Assembly (NCBI GenBank): GCA_036873135.1
Contig: JAPTYO010000008.1
Location: 34,250,761 to 34,314,760 of the forward strand
Origin: Clarkia xantiana subsp. parviflora
Lineage: Eukaryota; Streptophyta; Magnoliopsida; Myrtales; Onagraceae
Reading direction: 5' to 3'
Length of the DNA: 64,000 nt
The position numbers and the translations under genes were made by a program. Positions 44,480 through 55,250 of the stretch are shown piece after piece (the stretch's first letter is position 1; the number at the start of each line of letters is the position of its first letter). Under the pieces are notes generated by a model. It saw nothing but the letters and a program-made list of their open reading frames with translations. It made no database searches and was not told the origin of the DNA.

Positions 44480-45690
44480 CCACTTGAAGTAAGTGGGACC
44501 TGACTATCATCATCCTATTCTAGCTCAATTAAGACTTCATTCTTTTTTATGTTACCAAACTTAGAAAATTCGTCCTCAAGGAACGTAACGTCTCTGAACT
44601 CATGTTCGACCACTTCACAATTCTCCTGAGCCACCACAAACACGTATCCTTAGAGTTCTCGGAGTACCTTATAAAGATACTTTTCAGGCCTCTAGGTCAC
44701 AACTTGCTGAATCGGCTGTCGGTTTGATGCGTGTCTGCTGCGCACCCCCAAGGTTGCAGCCTGGTAAGATCCATCTCTTTACCAGTCCACATCTCATATT
44801 GTGTTGTGTCCACCGATTTTGAAAGAACAAGGTTTACTACATGAGTGGCAGTCAACAACGCATCACCCCATAAGGATATTAGAAGTTGAGCTTGCGTCAT
44901 CATGGTTCTAACCATGTCCAAGAGTGTACGATTACGTCGGGCCGCCACACCATTATGTTGTGGCGTATTAGGAATCGTCGTTTGACAGAAAATCCCATTT
45001 TCTTTGCATAACTTGTTGAACTCATTAGAGAGATACTCTCCACCTCTATTAGTGTGCAGGGTTTTCACATTTCGCTCCTGTTGATTCTCTACCAGGTTGA
45101 GAAAGCTTTTCAAGCAACCAATGACCTCAGATTTACAAGTAATCAAATGAGTAAACCCGAAACGGGTAAAGTCTTCAATGAAAGTTACAAAGTAACGTTT
45201 ACCACCCCTAGCGGTTATATTCATGGGTCCACATACGTCGGAATGAATTAAATGAAATGGGTACTTGGCGCAACGTGCTTCGCCGAATGGTTTGCGGGTA
45301 GACTTTCCGGCTAGACAGTCCTCACAAATGGTTTTCACCACATGAATTGCTCCTGGCAGAAGCCCTCTCTGAGCTAGAGTTTGTACTCGGTCATAGCCTA
45401 TATGTCCTAACCTCACATGCCATCCGGCCGCATCAGTTTCTGCTTCCCTATATGATACTGAATACATTATATGTGAATTTTCATTTCCATTCAAATCCAT
45501 AACAGTGAGACCATTAGAGGAAAATGCATGCCCATAAACGACACTGCCTTTATTTATCTGAACAAGGGATTTCTCAAACGATAAAGCTAATTCATTATTC
45601 ATGAGAAAAGTAACAAAAAAAGGCATTCCTTCGAATTCTATGAGCAAAAAGGACATTTTCAAGAAGTAAGGTCTTGCCATTGCGCATTGA
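44480..45690 (-). pseudogene. Copia integrase, element E (open but catalytically dead)
   Basis: Open from 45680 to 44697. It has the pre-integrase HHCC knuckle (WHVRLGHIGYDR..CEDCLAGK), then the first catalytic Asp in IHSDVCGPM. The second should be TD(R/N)GGEY but reads TNRGGEY (Asp to Asn). The third should be GVAERRNRT but reads GVAARRNRT (Glu to Ala). Both acidic metal ligands are therefore lost. Downstream coding to 44480 decays with stops. Intact, it would insert the DNA copy into the chromosome. Confidence 0.85.
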
Positions 45691-45970
45691 AAATTTACAG
45701 TTCCCTACTCCTTCGACTTCAACTTGTGAGTTGTCGGCAATGTATATCATTTTCGAATCATTCGGCATACGTCTGAACATTGCAAATAATCCATGTCATT
45801 GGTTATGTGGTCCGTCTCACCTGAGTCCAGAATCCAAGAAGGATTTGAATCAGTTAACATGATAATTGAGGAAACTAAAGCTTCCATAACATATCCAATG
45901 TCGCATACCTTGGCAGTACGCTTTTTGCTGGAACTAGCTCCGTCACCGATACGGCGAGGGCTGGAGTTCC
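45691..45970 (-). pseudogene. Copia protease region, element E
   Basis: A continuous frame reads NPSWILDSGETDHITND near 45790-45850. DSG-TDH is the retropepsin-like active site of copia protease, here with Glu in place of the usual Ala after DSG. A one-base shift separates it from the following protease segment (45595-45780: RMPNDSKMIYIADNSQVEVEG), which joins integrase. A, B, C and F lack this region. Confidence 0.75.
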
Positions 45971-46050
45971 TGCAAACTATCTCTGATTTTAACTGGAGAT
46001 TGCCTTGTTTATACTTTGTCGACGTTTTACGGTCAACGGCCTATTGCTTC

Positions 46051-46704
46051 TTACTCATGTTCCTCCATTTTCCAATTCCGTCCAACAGGTTGTCCTGGCA
46101 CTTTGGTTTCTCTCGTAACCGTTGCCAATCGAGCTTCTTCCATCTCGATTAGTTTTAGGACTGATGCAAGATCCAGCATGGAATTACTGACAGTCAGCAG
46201 TGTCATGGTTTCTCTCCGGGACTTAGGGAGAATCCCGATTGTGGCTTGAATTTTGTCACATTCAACCATCTGTCTCTCATCCTCAAGCAGTTTGATCATG
46301 CTGAGGAGTTGATATAGTTTCTCAAGTACACTGATGTTATCGATCTTTAGACATTCATCCAAAGAGGGTATAAGTGGGTGCAGGTGAACTGCAATGCCGT
46401 TTCCATATTTCAGGAACAATGCATCCCAGATGTCCTTTGTAACCGGAACATCCTTATACTCATCCTTAAAGTCTGAAGACATTTCAGATAGCAAAATTTC
46501 CTTAGCTCTCTTTTCATCCTGCTCCCACTTGAAGTGGGTATATACTAGCCTTTTGGTCAGACTTGCTTAGGGACAGCTCATCGTCTTCCGAATGTGGTCT
46601 ATCAGACCCTTATCATCAAGCAGCTCATTGATGTGTTTGCACCACAAGTCATAGTTCGTCTCATTTATAAGCTCATTAGCACATGATGAGTCCATCGGTG
46701 CCAT
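46051..46704 (-). pseudogene. Copia gag, element E
   Basis: ATG at 46704 (MAPMDSSCANELINETNYDL) in frame with the open part 46494-46051, broken by one TAA after about 46 codons. The central DIWDALFLKYGNG is the standard copia gag motif, followed by LLSMIKLLEDERQMVE. No CCHC knuckle is seen; beyond 46051 the frame shifts. It is unlike both the F gag and the A/B/C gag in sequence. Confidence 0.8.
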
Positions 46705-48455
46705 TAGATACTAATACATTGATAATCATTCGACAATCAGGGAGACAATAACATTTTGAAAAAGAATTGCATACATCGGATATCTATGAGATAGAAGGCG
46801 ACAAGCAATGATTCATCAGACATCTAACCAACCCGACCACCCGTAAACAAATGGAAGGAGGTCGTGAAAGAGTTCACATTACTGACTTCTTCTTTCTAGT
46901 AGATCAGTCTTTTAAAAACGGTTTAATCGCTTTCACCGGAACGGGGAGTTTTAACATACACCCGATCTTGGCTTTCCCAAGGCCCTTTTTAAAACGTTTC
47001 GAGGAATTCATGCAAGCATATATAATTCTACTACACAAGTAAATTATCACATGCAGCCATATCTTCAAACAATCATCCATACGCGTCATGCGTCTAATGT
47101 TCCGAGGAACTCATGCAAGCACATATAATTCTACTACATAAGTAAATTATATGCGGCCACATCATGAACATGCATGCATACTCATCATGCGCGATCACGC
47201 CACTTCAAACATACATATTTGGCGACTGAAATTTGATTTTAAAAATTTGGGGCTGAGTTGCAATTCATGCTAACAATCAATCATGCAAACTTCTAGACAT
47301 GGATTCTAAGCAATAGCAACCATCATATCATGTCTATCCTAGTGCACAACTCATTAATTGAAATTCAGGGCTCTGCCCACAACATGCAATATCCAGCTAG
47401 CTTTAAATAGTCTTGACGCAATTCTAATCATGCAATAATATCAATTTATATAGCAGTTGCAATTCAGCCCACTAAATGATTCAGTCTCGTAATCATACAT
47501 TTTTGAGATTCATCCCCATAATTGAAACTAGGCATCAAGTTTGATTAAAACGTGAAAATATAAAACATATTAGCGATGTGTATGTAATTTTAAAATTTTG
47601 AAAACATTTGAATTTTAAAATTTGACCATCTTATTTTCAATTGACTCGGGTCGGTCCGAGCAAAACGGTCTGGTTCATGTCAATTCGGGCCGACTGGTCC
47701 GGTCTGGTAAAACCGGTCCGGTTCGATTTTGAATAGGAATTTGGTTCGGTTTTTCACGCCAAAAGGGTCGTTTGGTTCGACCCATTAGTTACTCGTTCCG
47801 ACCCGACCTGGATGGGTCGGACCGATTGAGAAAACCCGGGTCGGTTGACTCGTCCGGGTTGAACCCGTGGAACCCGACCCGGTTCAATTGACCCGGTTGG
47901 ACCGTTCGGGTTCCCATGGTTATTCGGGTCGGTCGACCCGACCAATATGTGCAAATTGGACCGGCCCACTACCCTATGGGTTCGTCCGAAATAAAACTTG
48001 TTGGCTAAGTAGAGTTTTAAAATCCTAAAAAATTAACTAAGCCACCAAGTAATATTAATTATCAACAATATATTTTCTCAATCTTTAGCCAACTAATATT
48101 TATCAATAATATCCAACATCCCTAAAATCATGCTAGAACATATCGATAATTAATGTCACAATTATCATGTGAATGCAACCCTAATTTCGACCAGATACAT
48201 AACCATAGAGGCCGTAACTTTTGTAAAAAATTCAACATATAATTCGGCCAAAAACATAAATTTTAGGGTTAGTTGTCAAATTTCTAGATCAAATTTTACT
48301 AAGATCAATAATCCAATGTTCAATTTTGATAAATGTCAAGTTTTTCTTGAAGATCCTGAACTCTAGTTTTACCAAAAACACTCAATTTCATGAATATCAG
48401 TTTTACTAAAAACTCAAGAACACCAATTTTATCAAAATCTTGAACTCCCTACATA
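46705..48455 (-). other. Leader region of element E
   Basis: Noncoding. Conserved CCCGATCTTGGCTTTCCCA (about 46960-46980), with minus-strand AAGATCGG|GTGTATG and TGTATTAG|TATCTA just before gag's ATG as possible splice sites. GGTTCGG words lie at 47640-47960. No gene. Confidence 0.7.
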
Positions 48456-48468
48456 GACTCTGATACAA
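48456..48468 (-). other. Primer-binding site of element E (mutated)
   Basis: GACTCTGATACAA on plus; the consensus is GCTCTGATACCA, so at least two bases have changed. It adjoins the LTR at 48470. Confidence 0.85.
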
Positions 48469-48469
48469 C

Positions 48470-49056
48470 TGTTGGAATTAGGGGATAATCACTACGAAAA
48501 CAAAAACGAGGTACATGCTATGTAACTAATTACGCAACGAATATGGTGCACATACCTACAATGATTTCAATAGCCCAAGATCGTGACGGGGAGTTCGCAG
48601 TCCGCCGGATGGCTCTTGTAGGAACTCTGATCAAAGAATCACCAACGAGGAATGGTCTCCACAGCAAAGCCTTTTTTCAATTCGTCGGTAAGATGGATCT
48701 CTGGGTTAATTGCTTAAGGCAATTTGGCACCTCCTTGCTATAGGGGTTCGGCCGAAACTAGCTATTAGGGAGGAGGGATTTTTTTGTCTCAGCACTAAGG
48801 AGGAAGAGTGGTTATTAACCCTGAATAAATCCATGACATCATCTATTTATAAGAGGAGGTGGGCAAAACTCTCCTAGGGTGCCCACTTTAAGTTTCGGCC
48901 GGCCAAGCATTAGGGAGGCCCAATTTTGGGCCTCTCATGTCAATTGGGATTCTAGGCCTAGCCCAAAATCACTAATGTGACATTACCCAATTACTTACGT
49001 GTTGGGCTTATATTAAAGGGCTCCTATTACAGCGGCCCATTCACCAAATGCCAACA
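48470..49056 (-). repeat. 5' LTR of element E
   Basis: 587 bp, TGTTGGAATTAGGGG to AATGCCAACA; ATTAG follows. Mate of 32360-32946. Confidence 0.95.
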
Positions 49057-49560
49057 ATTAGAGCTTCTAATTTCAAACACCATGTGCATCATTTCAAAAA
49101 ATAAATTACATGGATTGTTTTATTCTTAGCAGTTCATCCAATATGCATGAATATAAAAAAAAAAATTAGGTAAATCGTAAGTTCTCTTAGTTTTTGAACT
49201 TTTAGGTTCAAACTTGCATCGTATATGCATTACTTTCAAAAAAATATTTTTACCTGAAGTTTTAATTAAAGAAATGCATCTCATACGCATTATTTTCAGA
49301 AAAATATTTCAGGTAAATTATAATTTTTCTTAATTGTAGAACCTTTATTTTTAAGTTTGCATCTTATATTTATTTTTGTGCATCCCATATGCATTAATTC
49401 CAAAAATAATTTTTCTCTTGTTACTTGCAAGCCATTTTTAATTCCAAACATGCATCACACATTTATTCTTTTCAAAAAGAGTTACCTATGTATCATTCAG
49501 GTAAACTGTTGTAAATTGTAAAAAAAAAATCAACAGGAGAATTTTAACTTTCAAGCATCC
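49057..49560. repeat. AT-rich degenerate tandem repeat, right of E
   Basis: Four to five loosely similar units of roughly 100 bp with GCATC..TATGCATTA, an A-run and TTTCAGGTAAA. The left continuation is at 32269-32354. Origin unknown; it predates E. Confidence 0.6.
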
Positions 49561-49996
49561 ATGACATTTCTATAAAAACTTAAAGTGTCATTCAATTTGG
49601 TAATATCATTTCAACACTCGCATGAGCCAGGGTTTTAAAAAAAGAGTTCATTCTGATTTTTGAAGAAACGACTTATTTGTTTAGTTGAGCGTGGCTATGC
49701 AAGTTGAAACAAATGAAAAGAATTTTTTAAAAAAACTTTGTTTTTAGCATTTGTCATGTGTTCAAGTCTGTTAGTAAGCACTCAATGAACTCAATTAACT
49801 CTATGAAGGTGTAAAACCCTTAGATCATAAATTTTGATTCTTTGTGAAAAGTAATCAAAATTATGAAGCAAATGACATTTAAGTTTACGCAAAAAATGCA
49901 TGAATGACATCTCTCGTCATTTATACTAATTTTCTTATTTGGTATTTTCAGGTACATTTGATTTCCTGTCTCGCATATACAAGTTGCGTCTGCTAG
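49561..49996. other. AT-rich stretch before a small spliced frame
   Basis: No gene seen. A strong acceptor-like site TTTGGTATTTTCAG ends near 49950 and may begin a noncoding exon for the next feature. Confidence 0.4.
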
Positions 49997-50336
49997 ATGG
50001 AGAAGAGATATCAGAACATGCACCTCAAGTCACATACGGAACAAAGTGCCCACTCGAGAAATCCAATACCGAGGTATGATAAGTTGTGATTAACTTTATT
50101 CTCGAAATTTAAACGTTACTCACTCTTATTGCAGCTCGGACAATCATATCAATCAAGGCCCTTGCCGCGCATATCCCGCGCACGGTTATTTTCTCGCCGA
50201 CCATTCTGATGTCAACGTCGAGTTTGTCCCGGATACTTCAGACAATTTTCATACCTTTGAAGCTTCACTTTCCATTTGTGGCATGCCTATCCAAATTCTA
50301 CATCCATGTGTGTTCATCTACCAGTTTATTCATTAA
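49997..50336 (+). CDS. Small two-exon frame of unknown function
   Basis: ATG 49997, exon to 50073, a 61-nt GT-AG intron (donor CCGAG|GTATGA, acceptor TTATTGCAG), exon 50135-50336 ending TAA; 92 residues. The join is in phase and gives residues such as MEKRYQNMHLKSH, NQGPCRAYPAHGYFLADH and VEFVPDTSDNFHTF. I do not recognise the family. It runs on the same strand as the antisense gene of G and stands just before a hairpin array. The splice signals are good, but the frame could be chance. Confidence 0.35.
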
Positions 50337-50570
50337 GCATGACAAGAGCATTTGAGAAGCAGGGAAAACATTATTGTCATTGGGTTCCATCAAAGGGTAC
50401 TCAACCCAAGACGTCGACACGATCAACATATTTTGAATCAATTGGCCAAGTCCTTTTCCAGAAGAAGTTCTGAGAATTCAAAATTTTCAATCTACCACAA
50501 GGGGCATGTCAATAATTTTTGTTGTTGATTACTTTCTACAAATGTTCTTTTCAATAAAAAAAATATTCCC

Positions 50571-51455
50571 GCTAGGTTGAAAACTTGTAAAGGCGACCTA
50601 GGCAAAAGTTAGGAAACGAGGGAGATTATTGAAAATCCACAAGGGCAATCATGACAAAAGGTAAGGACGGGAAATTATTTGAAAGGGCCACAACCACCCT
50701 CAAAAATGGCTACATATACATCCGTAAATCTTGTGAGGCCGAGAAATTATTTGAAAGGGTCACAACCACCCTTAAAATGGCTACATACAAAGAGTGTTCC
50801 CTGAATCCTGTGAGGAGGAGAGATTGTTGAAAGGGCCACAACCACCCTCAAAATGGCTACATATAAAGAGTATTCCCGTGAATCTTATGATACTGGGAAA
50901 TTATTTGAAAGGGCTACAGCCACCCTTAAATGGCTATAAATATAGAGTGTTCCTGTGATTCGTGTGAGGCCGGGAAAAAATTTGAAAGAGCCACAGCCAC
51001 CATTAAATGGCTACACATAAAGAGTGACCCCGCGAACCCTGTGAGGGAGGGAAAATAAACGAAAAGGTCTCAGCCACCCTCCAAATGGCTACAAATTAGA
51101 GGTGCTCCCGCAACTTCGAATGCGTGAAATAAATGAACGGGTCACAGTCAACCCGAAATTGACTATTCAAAAGAAGAGCTTACGCAATGGAAAATGCGGA
51201 AAATATTTGAGAGGGTCACAGCCACCCTTTAATTGGCTACCAAATAAAGATGGCTTCCGCTAGGTTGAAAACCCGAGAGGGCGGCCTAAACAAAATTAGT
51301 AAATGAGGGGCATGATCGCAAATTCAAAAATCGCAATCATTGCAAAATGAGAGAAAATAAAATCCCGATGGAATGAAAACCTCAAGGGGCATTCCATGCA
51401 AAAATTAGGGAAACCGAGGGGCACGGTCGAAAGTCTCTCAAAGTCGACCGTGGCA
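50571..51455 (+). repeat. Hairpin array with exchanged stems (element G region)
   Basis: Three dimers of stem-loops with loops of about 14 bases (AAAAC..AGGG-like in most) frame an inner array. Odd hairpins: CTAGGTTG/CGACCTAG (50572-50601), TAGGTTG/CGGCCTA (51261-51288), ATGGAATG/CATTCCAT (51368-51397). Even hairpins: ATTATTG/CAATCAT, ATGATCG/CAATCAT, CACGGTCG/CGACCGTG (51422-51452). Inner units of about 75-80 bp carry AGCCA..TGGCT, in one unit AGTCA..TGACT, plus TTCCCG..CGGGAA. Each odd hairpin is followed by a GCAAAAGTTAGGAAACGAGG-like linker. Confidence 0.9.
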
Positions 51456-53200
51456 AAAGGAGAGAATATGAGAGATAAAAAAAAAAAAAAAAAAGGATCC
51501 CGCTAAGTTGTCGCGTCATGTGCAGTTTAGGCAAATTAGGACATGCATTGCCACTAAAAGCTCTTCACCAATTTGAGCTTGACGCTAACCTTCCGGTTTT
51601 GCTCGTCGGTTGGACGTAGACGTCTCGATTTCGTCCGTCCCTTGATTTTTTGACCGAGTGACTTTTTTCCTGTCATCACGGTTAGTGCAATAGAGAATGG
51701 GCGTATATAACGTATAAACATGATTACCGCTAGGGATATAAGCGATTGGTAATATGTCATGCAGATATGCTTTTTATCAACATTGATGCACAAGTAACGG
51801 TCATGGCAAGAACGTAATTACGTGATGCTAGAAATATAACCTGTATACCCTAAAATGACTTAGCGATTAATAAATCATGAATCATGCGGTATGCAAACAT
51901 GCATGTAAAATGATGAATTTGATATGCGTAATACCAAGATAATCATACGCGTAGAGATTGGTAAATACTTAGAAGAGGGTGGAGTATACCGTAAGCACTT
52001 AGGCATGGGTGTAGATGAATCACTCATTTGGTCCTTATAATCAAGGAATCTTTTGGGATATGTGATTACACTAATCCCCAATCATTCTTCCAGCTTTTTT
52101 GGAATTCATTCTTCATCCTTCTTTGCAGGTAATTGCTCCACCATTTCTAGAAACCATTTGCTTGTTCATAGTTTCTTCACCGTCGTAAACTTTACGTGCA
52201 TCCTGAAAGTTACGTGTTTGATTCATGACTTGTTTTCAGAAATTGACACCACCAATCGACTCAGATCATCGCGAGGATTCCGGCGCCGCCTTCAGAATCG
52301 CCAACCGACGCCGGACGCGCCCTCACGCGCCGTCGTGTGTGTGTTGTCCTCCCGACGCGTGTAACCCACGCGCCGCCTTCCCGTGCTCTGTTCGCCGCGG
52401 TCTTTACCTTTCTGAAATCGTCTCGACGAGTGGAGTCCATTGTGATACTTTTTGTCACATTTTGAGGTAGTCTGAAAACTCGATTTTACAGAACAGCTTC
52501 GTCTTGATTTTTGGATGTTGCCGTGTTGTTGTTCCTTTGAACTATTTGTCGTTGTTGTTGCATAGAGCTGCTCATTGGTGTTCGTATGTTGAATAATTTT
52601 CGGTTGGTTGTTGTTGCTATCATCGTTAGCTCATGCCTTAGACGATTTTTTACCTCCGTGCATCGTTGTGGTAAAATTCCGCTATTTTGTATATTGCCAC
52701 CATCCCTTCGCGTAACGGTCTTTTGATCGGCACGTGTTGTTTTTCCCTTAACGGGTTTGTTGGTTGCCAGAAGTTGCTAAACTTCTTTGGGAGTAGTCGC
52801 TGGTTGTTTTGATGTCTTAGAAAAATATTTTTCCTAAGTGTTGTCGTGTTCGCTTCTTCGCGGTTTGTCACGTTAGTCGTGCCGCTTGCATGATGGTTTC
52901 TTGGGACGTTGGCCACTTTTGTTCTACGCATTAACTTTGCTATGCACGTTGACTTTGCAACACGTATGTTGTTATGTGTATTGGCGCTTTATGATCGCAT
53001 GACTTTGACGTGTAGACTCCTTGTTTGGTTCTTGCAGATTGTGACGTTGCAGTAACCTTTTGTGGAACTCCTTTCTTTTTTATCGAATAACCACTATGAG
53101 TAAGTCCTTCATTCCTACTTTGCAAATTTTGAGCATCTTGGTACTCATGATGGATAGCCTATTGATCGGTTTTATGTCTTTCATGGAACTTGTACTGCAG
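51456..53200 (+). other. Region upstream of the antisense gene of G
   Basis: Holds an 18-base A-run (51477-51494), a decayed hairpin (CTAAG..TTTAG), AT-rich DNA and a short GC-rich patch (52280-52430) like that upstream of D's antisense gene. I find no trace of D's RFGLRLP domain here. Frames in the GC-rich patch are not convincing. Confidence 0.45.
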
Positions 53201-54530
53201 GTTGGTTTGCCGGAAAGAGCTCGTCTCTCCACGCAGCGGCTTCACGCGCTGATCAGGCTTTAGCGGCCCCTGCCCCCATCACTGCTGCCAATTCGGGGCA
53301 TGGTCCTGGCAAAAGGGTCTTCTGAACATGTGACCGGGGATACTCCCCAAGTGTCTGATTCTCGCGTTTCTTCCAAGCGGACTGACACAGTGGCGCATGG
53401 CCCGACTTCCCAAGCGCTTGAAGCCAAATGCGGCTACTTCAACTCATTGTAACAAAGGCAAGGAAGTTGCGAGTCGCAATGTAGCGCCATCTGCCCCCCA
53501 GTCGGGAGATCGACTTGTGGAAGTCCGCGGACTCTGTTAGTATGCTTTTGATGAGTATATGTCGTGGTTTTGCTATTTGTTGTTAACCGCTTTCCTTCTT
53601 TGTTGTAGCGGTTCCTCCTCTTAGGCGCGACCATCTGGTCTGCCCAGTTGGATTGGATATTACTGGGGACACTTGGGCACCTTTTGGTAATGGTGGTGTC
53701 TATTTTCCCAAGGAGTCTTCTCTTCGTACTCCAGAGGTTGGAGTTCGCGTATTGCGCAGATGTGTTCCCCCGGGTGATAGGCATTCTTGTCCATCAATGA
53801 GGAGGCCGAGGCTTATGCGCAGAGCGCCTTGTCTCGGTTTGCTCCTGTAAGTATTTTGTTTCTTTTTGCCAAGTTTGCTGTTTTTGCGATTTATGTTTTG
53901 CTAATTGCATTGATGTGTGAAGGTTGTTGCCGACATGGTGAACATGTCGTCCTTTGTTATGGAGCTGGTAAGCGCCAAGCTGCTATGGACAAGTGTGATG
54001 GTCTTTGTCAAGAGTTGTCACGAACCAAGGAGAAGGCGCGATTGATGAGTTCGAAAGTCACCGCTTCTGAGGGCCGTTATAAGGCGCGCCATATTCGCTT
54101 ATCCAAGCTTGAATCTGAGATGATTGCTCTTGAGAAGAAGGTCACAGACGATCTTCATGCGCAGGGAGCGGAATTACTTGCTCTCGTTTAGGAGAGTCGG
54201 GAGAAAGGTGTACAAATGGGCTTTACCAAGTACATGGGTACTTCTGAATTCGAAGTTGCTGTTGAGGAGAAGGTGAACAAGTTGATGAGTGAGCGTTCCG
54301 AAGATTACTTCACTAGGGTTAAGGATCTTGACCCTGAGTTCCCCTTCGGCGAGCTAGGGCCTTATGCGAGTTATGCCCTTTCTCATATTGCGGCGTTAAG
54401 CCTTTTGGAGCGTGGACTTCCCAACTATGAGATGTCGGTTGATGACAGTGGAGGCGTAAATGTCGTTGTTACCTCTCCTGAATATATGGAGGTTGCCCCC
54501 GAGCCTTCTGCAGGTGGTGCCACTATTTGA
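53201..54530 (+). pseudogene. Antisense-strand gene of element G, C-terminal part (decayed)
   Basis: Homologous to D's antisense gene, opposite to G's pol. The acceptor TACTGCAG|GTTGGTTT (53200) equals D's TTTGTAG|GTTGGTTT; the exon gives GWFAGKSSSLH against GWFHGKTYNMQ. The exon 53609-53846 holds SSLRTPEVGVRVLR and ends at GCTCCT|GTAAGT, as in D. A 76-nt intron (D: 79 nt) is followed at 53923 by ADMVNMSSFVMEL, then a coiled coil and DLDPEFPFGELG. Frameshifts near 53790 and 53970 and a TAG at 54187 inactivate it. The N-terminal domain is missing. Confidence 0.75.
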
Positions 54531-55250
54531 GCTGCACTTTGATGTTTATTTTGAGCATGTTTGGCTCTTTTCCACTTTGCTTCTGGCTTTTGTGTTTGGA
54601 ACTTTGTTGGAGTTGTTCCTTGGTTGTTGCTTGTGACTTGTTCGCTTTGAACTATGTCGTTTTAACCTGCTTTATGCATAGCAGTTTGCATGATAACTTG
54701 TTAGTAATATTTCATACCGTTATCACTTACTGTTTTTGTTGAATGTGGATGACTAGTAACGTAGACATAGTCCCCGCAGCCGTGACCGATAGCCACTTCT
54801 TGATTAATGACTTGAGATGTACTCAAGATTGCTTGCATTACGTATGTTGCCCTTCTTTCCTGAATAGCTTGCCGTTAAATATGTTGTAACCTGTCAAGTA
54901 TTTCGCGTATAGCGACTTTTCTTAACAAATAGTATATTTGAAAGGTGTTATCTTGTCTAAGCAAGATACTAGTTTATACCGTCTCTTAGTTCCACTCTAA
55001 GGCGACGTTGTACAAGACTCGACTTGTAAATTTTATGAGTTTTATAAACAGGGTGCGCACCTGCCAGCGTGTATCAACCCGCGTTGGGGAAGCATTCGTA
55101 AAAACATTTTGGTTTTTGAAAAAATATTTGTGATACATGATTCCTGCATCCAGGGATCACGTAACACTTTTTGAAAATATGTATTGTGATGCATGCTTTC
55201 TGCGTCCAGGAACCATGGAACACGGTTTGAAAATCTGTAGTACGGAATTG
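54531..55250 (+). other. 3' region of G's antisense gene with single hairpins
   Basis: No gene. Several stem-loops occur: ATCTTG..CAAGAT near 54950, CTTAG..CTAAG near 54987-55001, and GTGAT..ATCAC enclosing TCCTG..CAGGGA near 55131-55156, with a second, altered copy about 60 bp later. Confidence 0.55.

Larger units (their letters stand above)
32360..49056 (-). mobile_element. Ty1/copia element E, fullest member of the family
   Basis: Two 587-bp LTRs and a perfect ATTAG duplication. Internal DNA is 32947-33541 plus 41978-48469, split by element F. On minus it reads primer site, leader, gag, protease, integrase, spacer, RT, RNase H, 3' noncoding, polypurine tract. It is the only member here that keeps the protease and the integrase N-terminus, so its kind may have been the source of enzymes for A, B, C and F. 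Stops, frameshifts and lost catalytic residues make this copy inactive. Confidence 0.9.

Noticed and set aside
49057..50560. 3' LTR of element G
   Set aside because: I looked for a TG..CA segment preceded by a purine tract on minus and for a second copy near 59 kb; none is evident.
53060..53263. Plus-strand 67-codon frame starting MSKSFIPT as a separate gene
   Set aside because: It spans an intron-like segment ending in TACTGCAG; only the part after 53200, in another frame, matches D's antisense protein.
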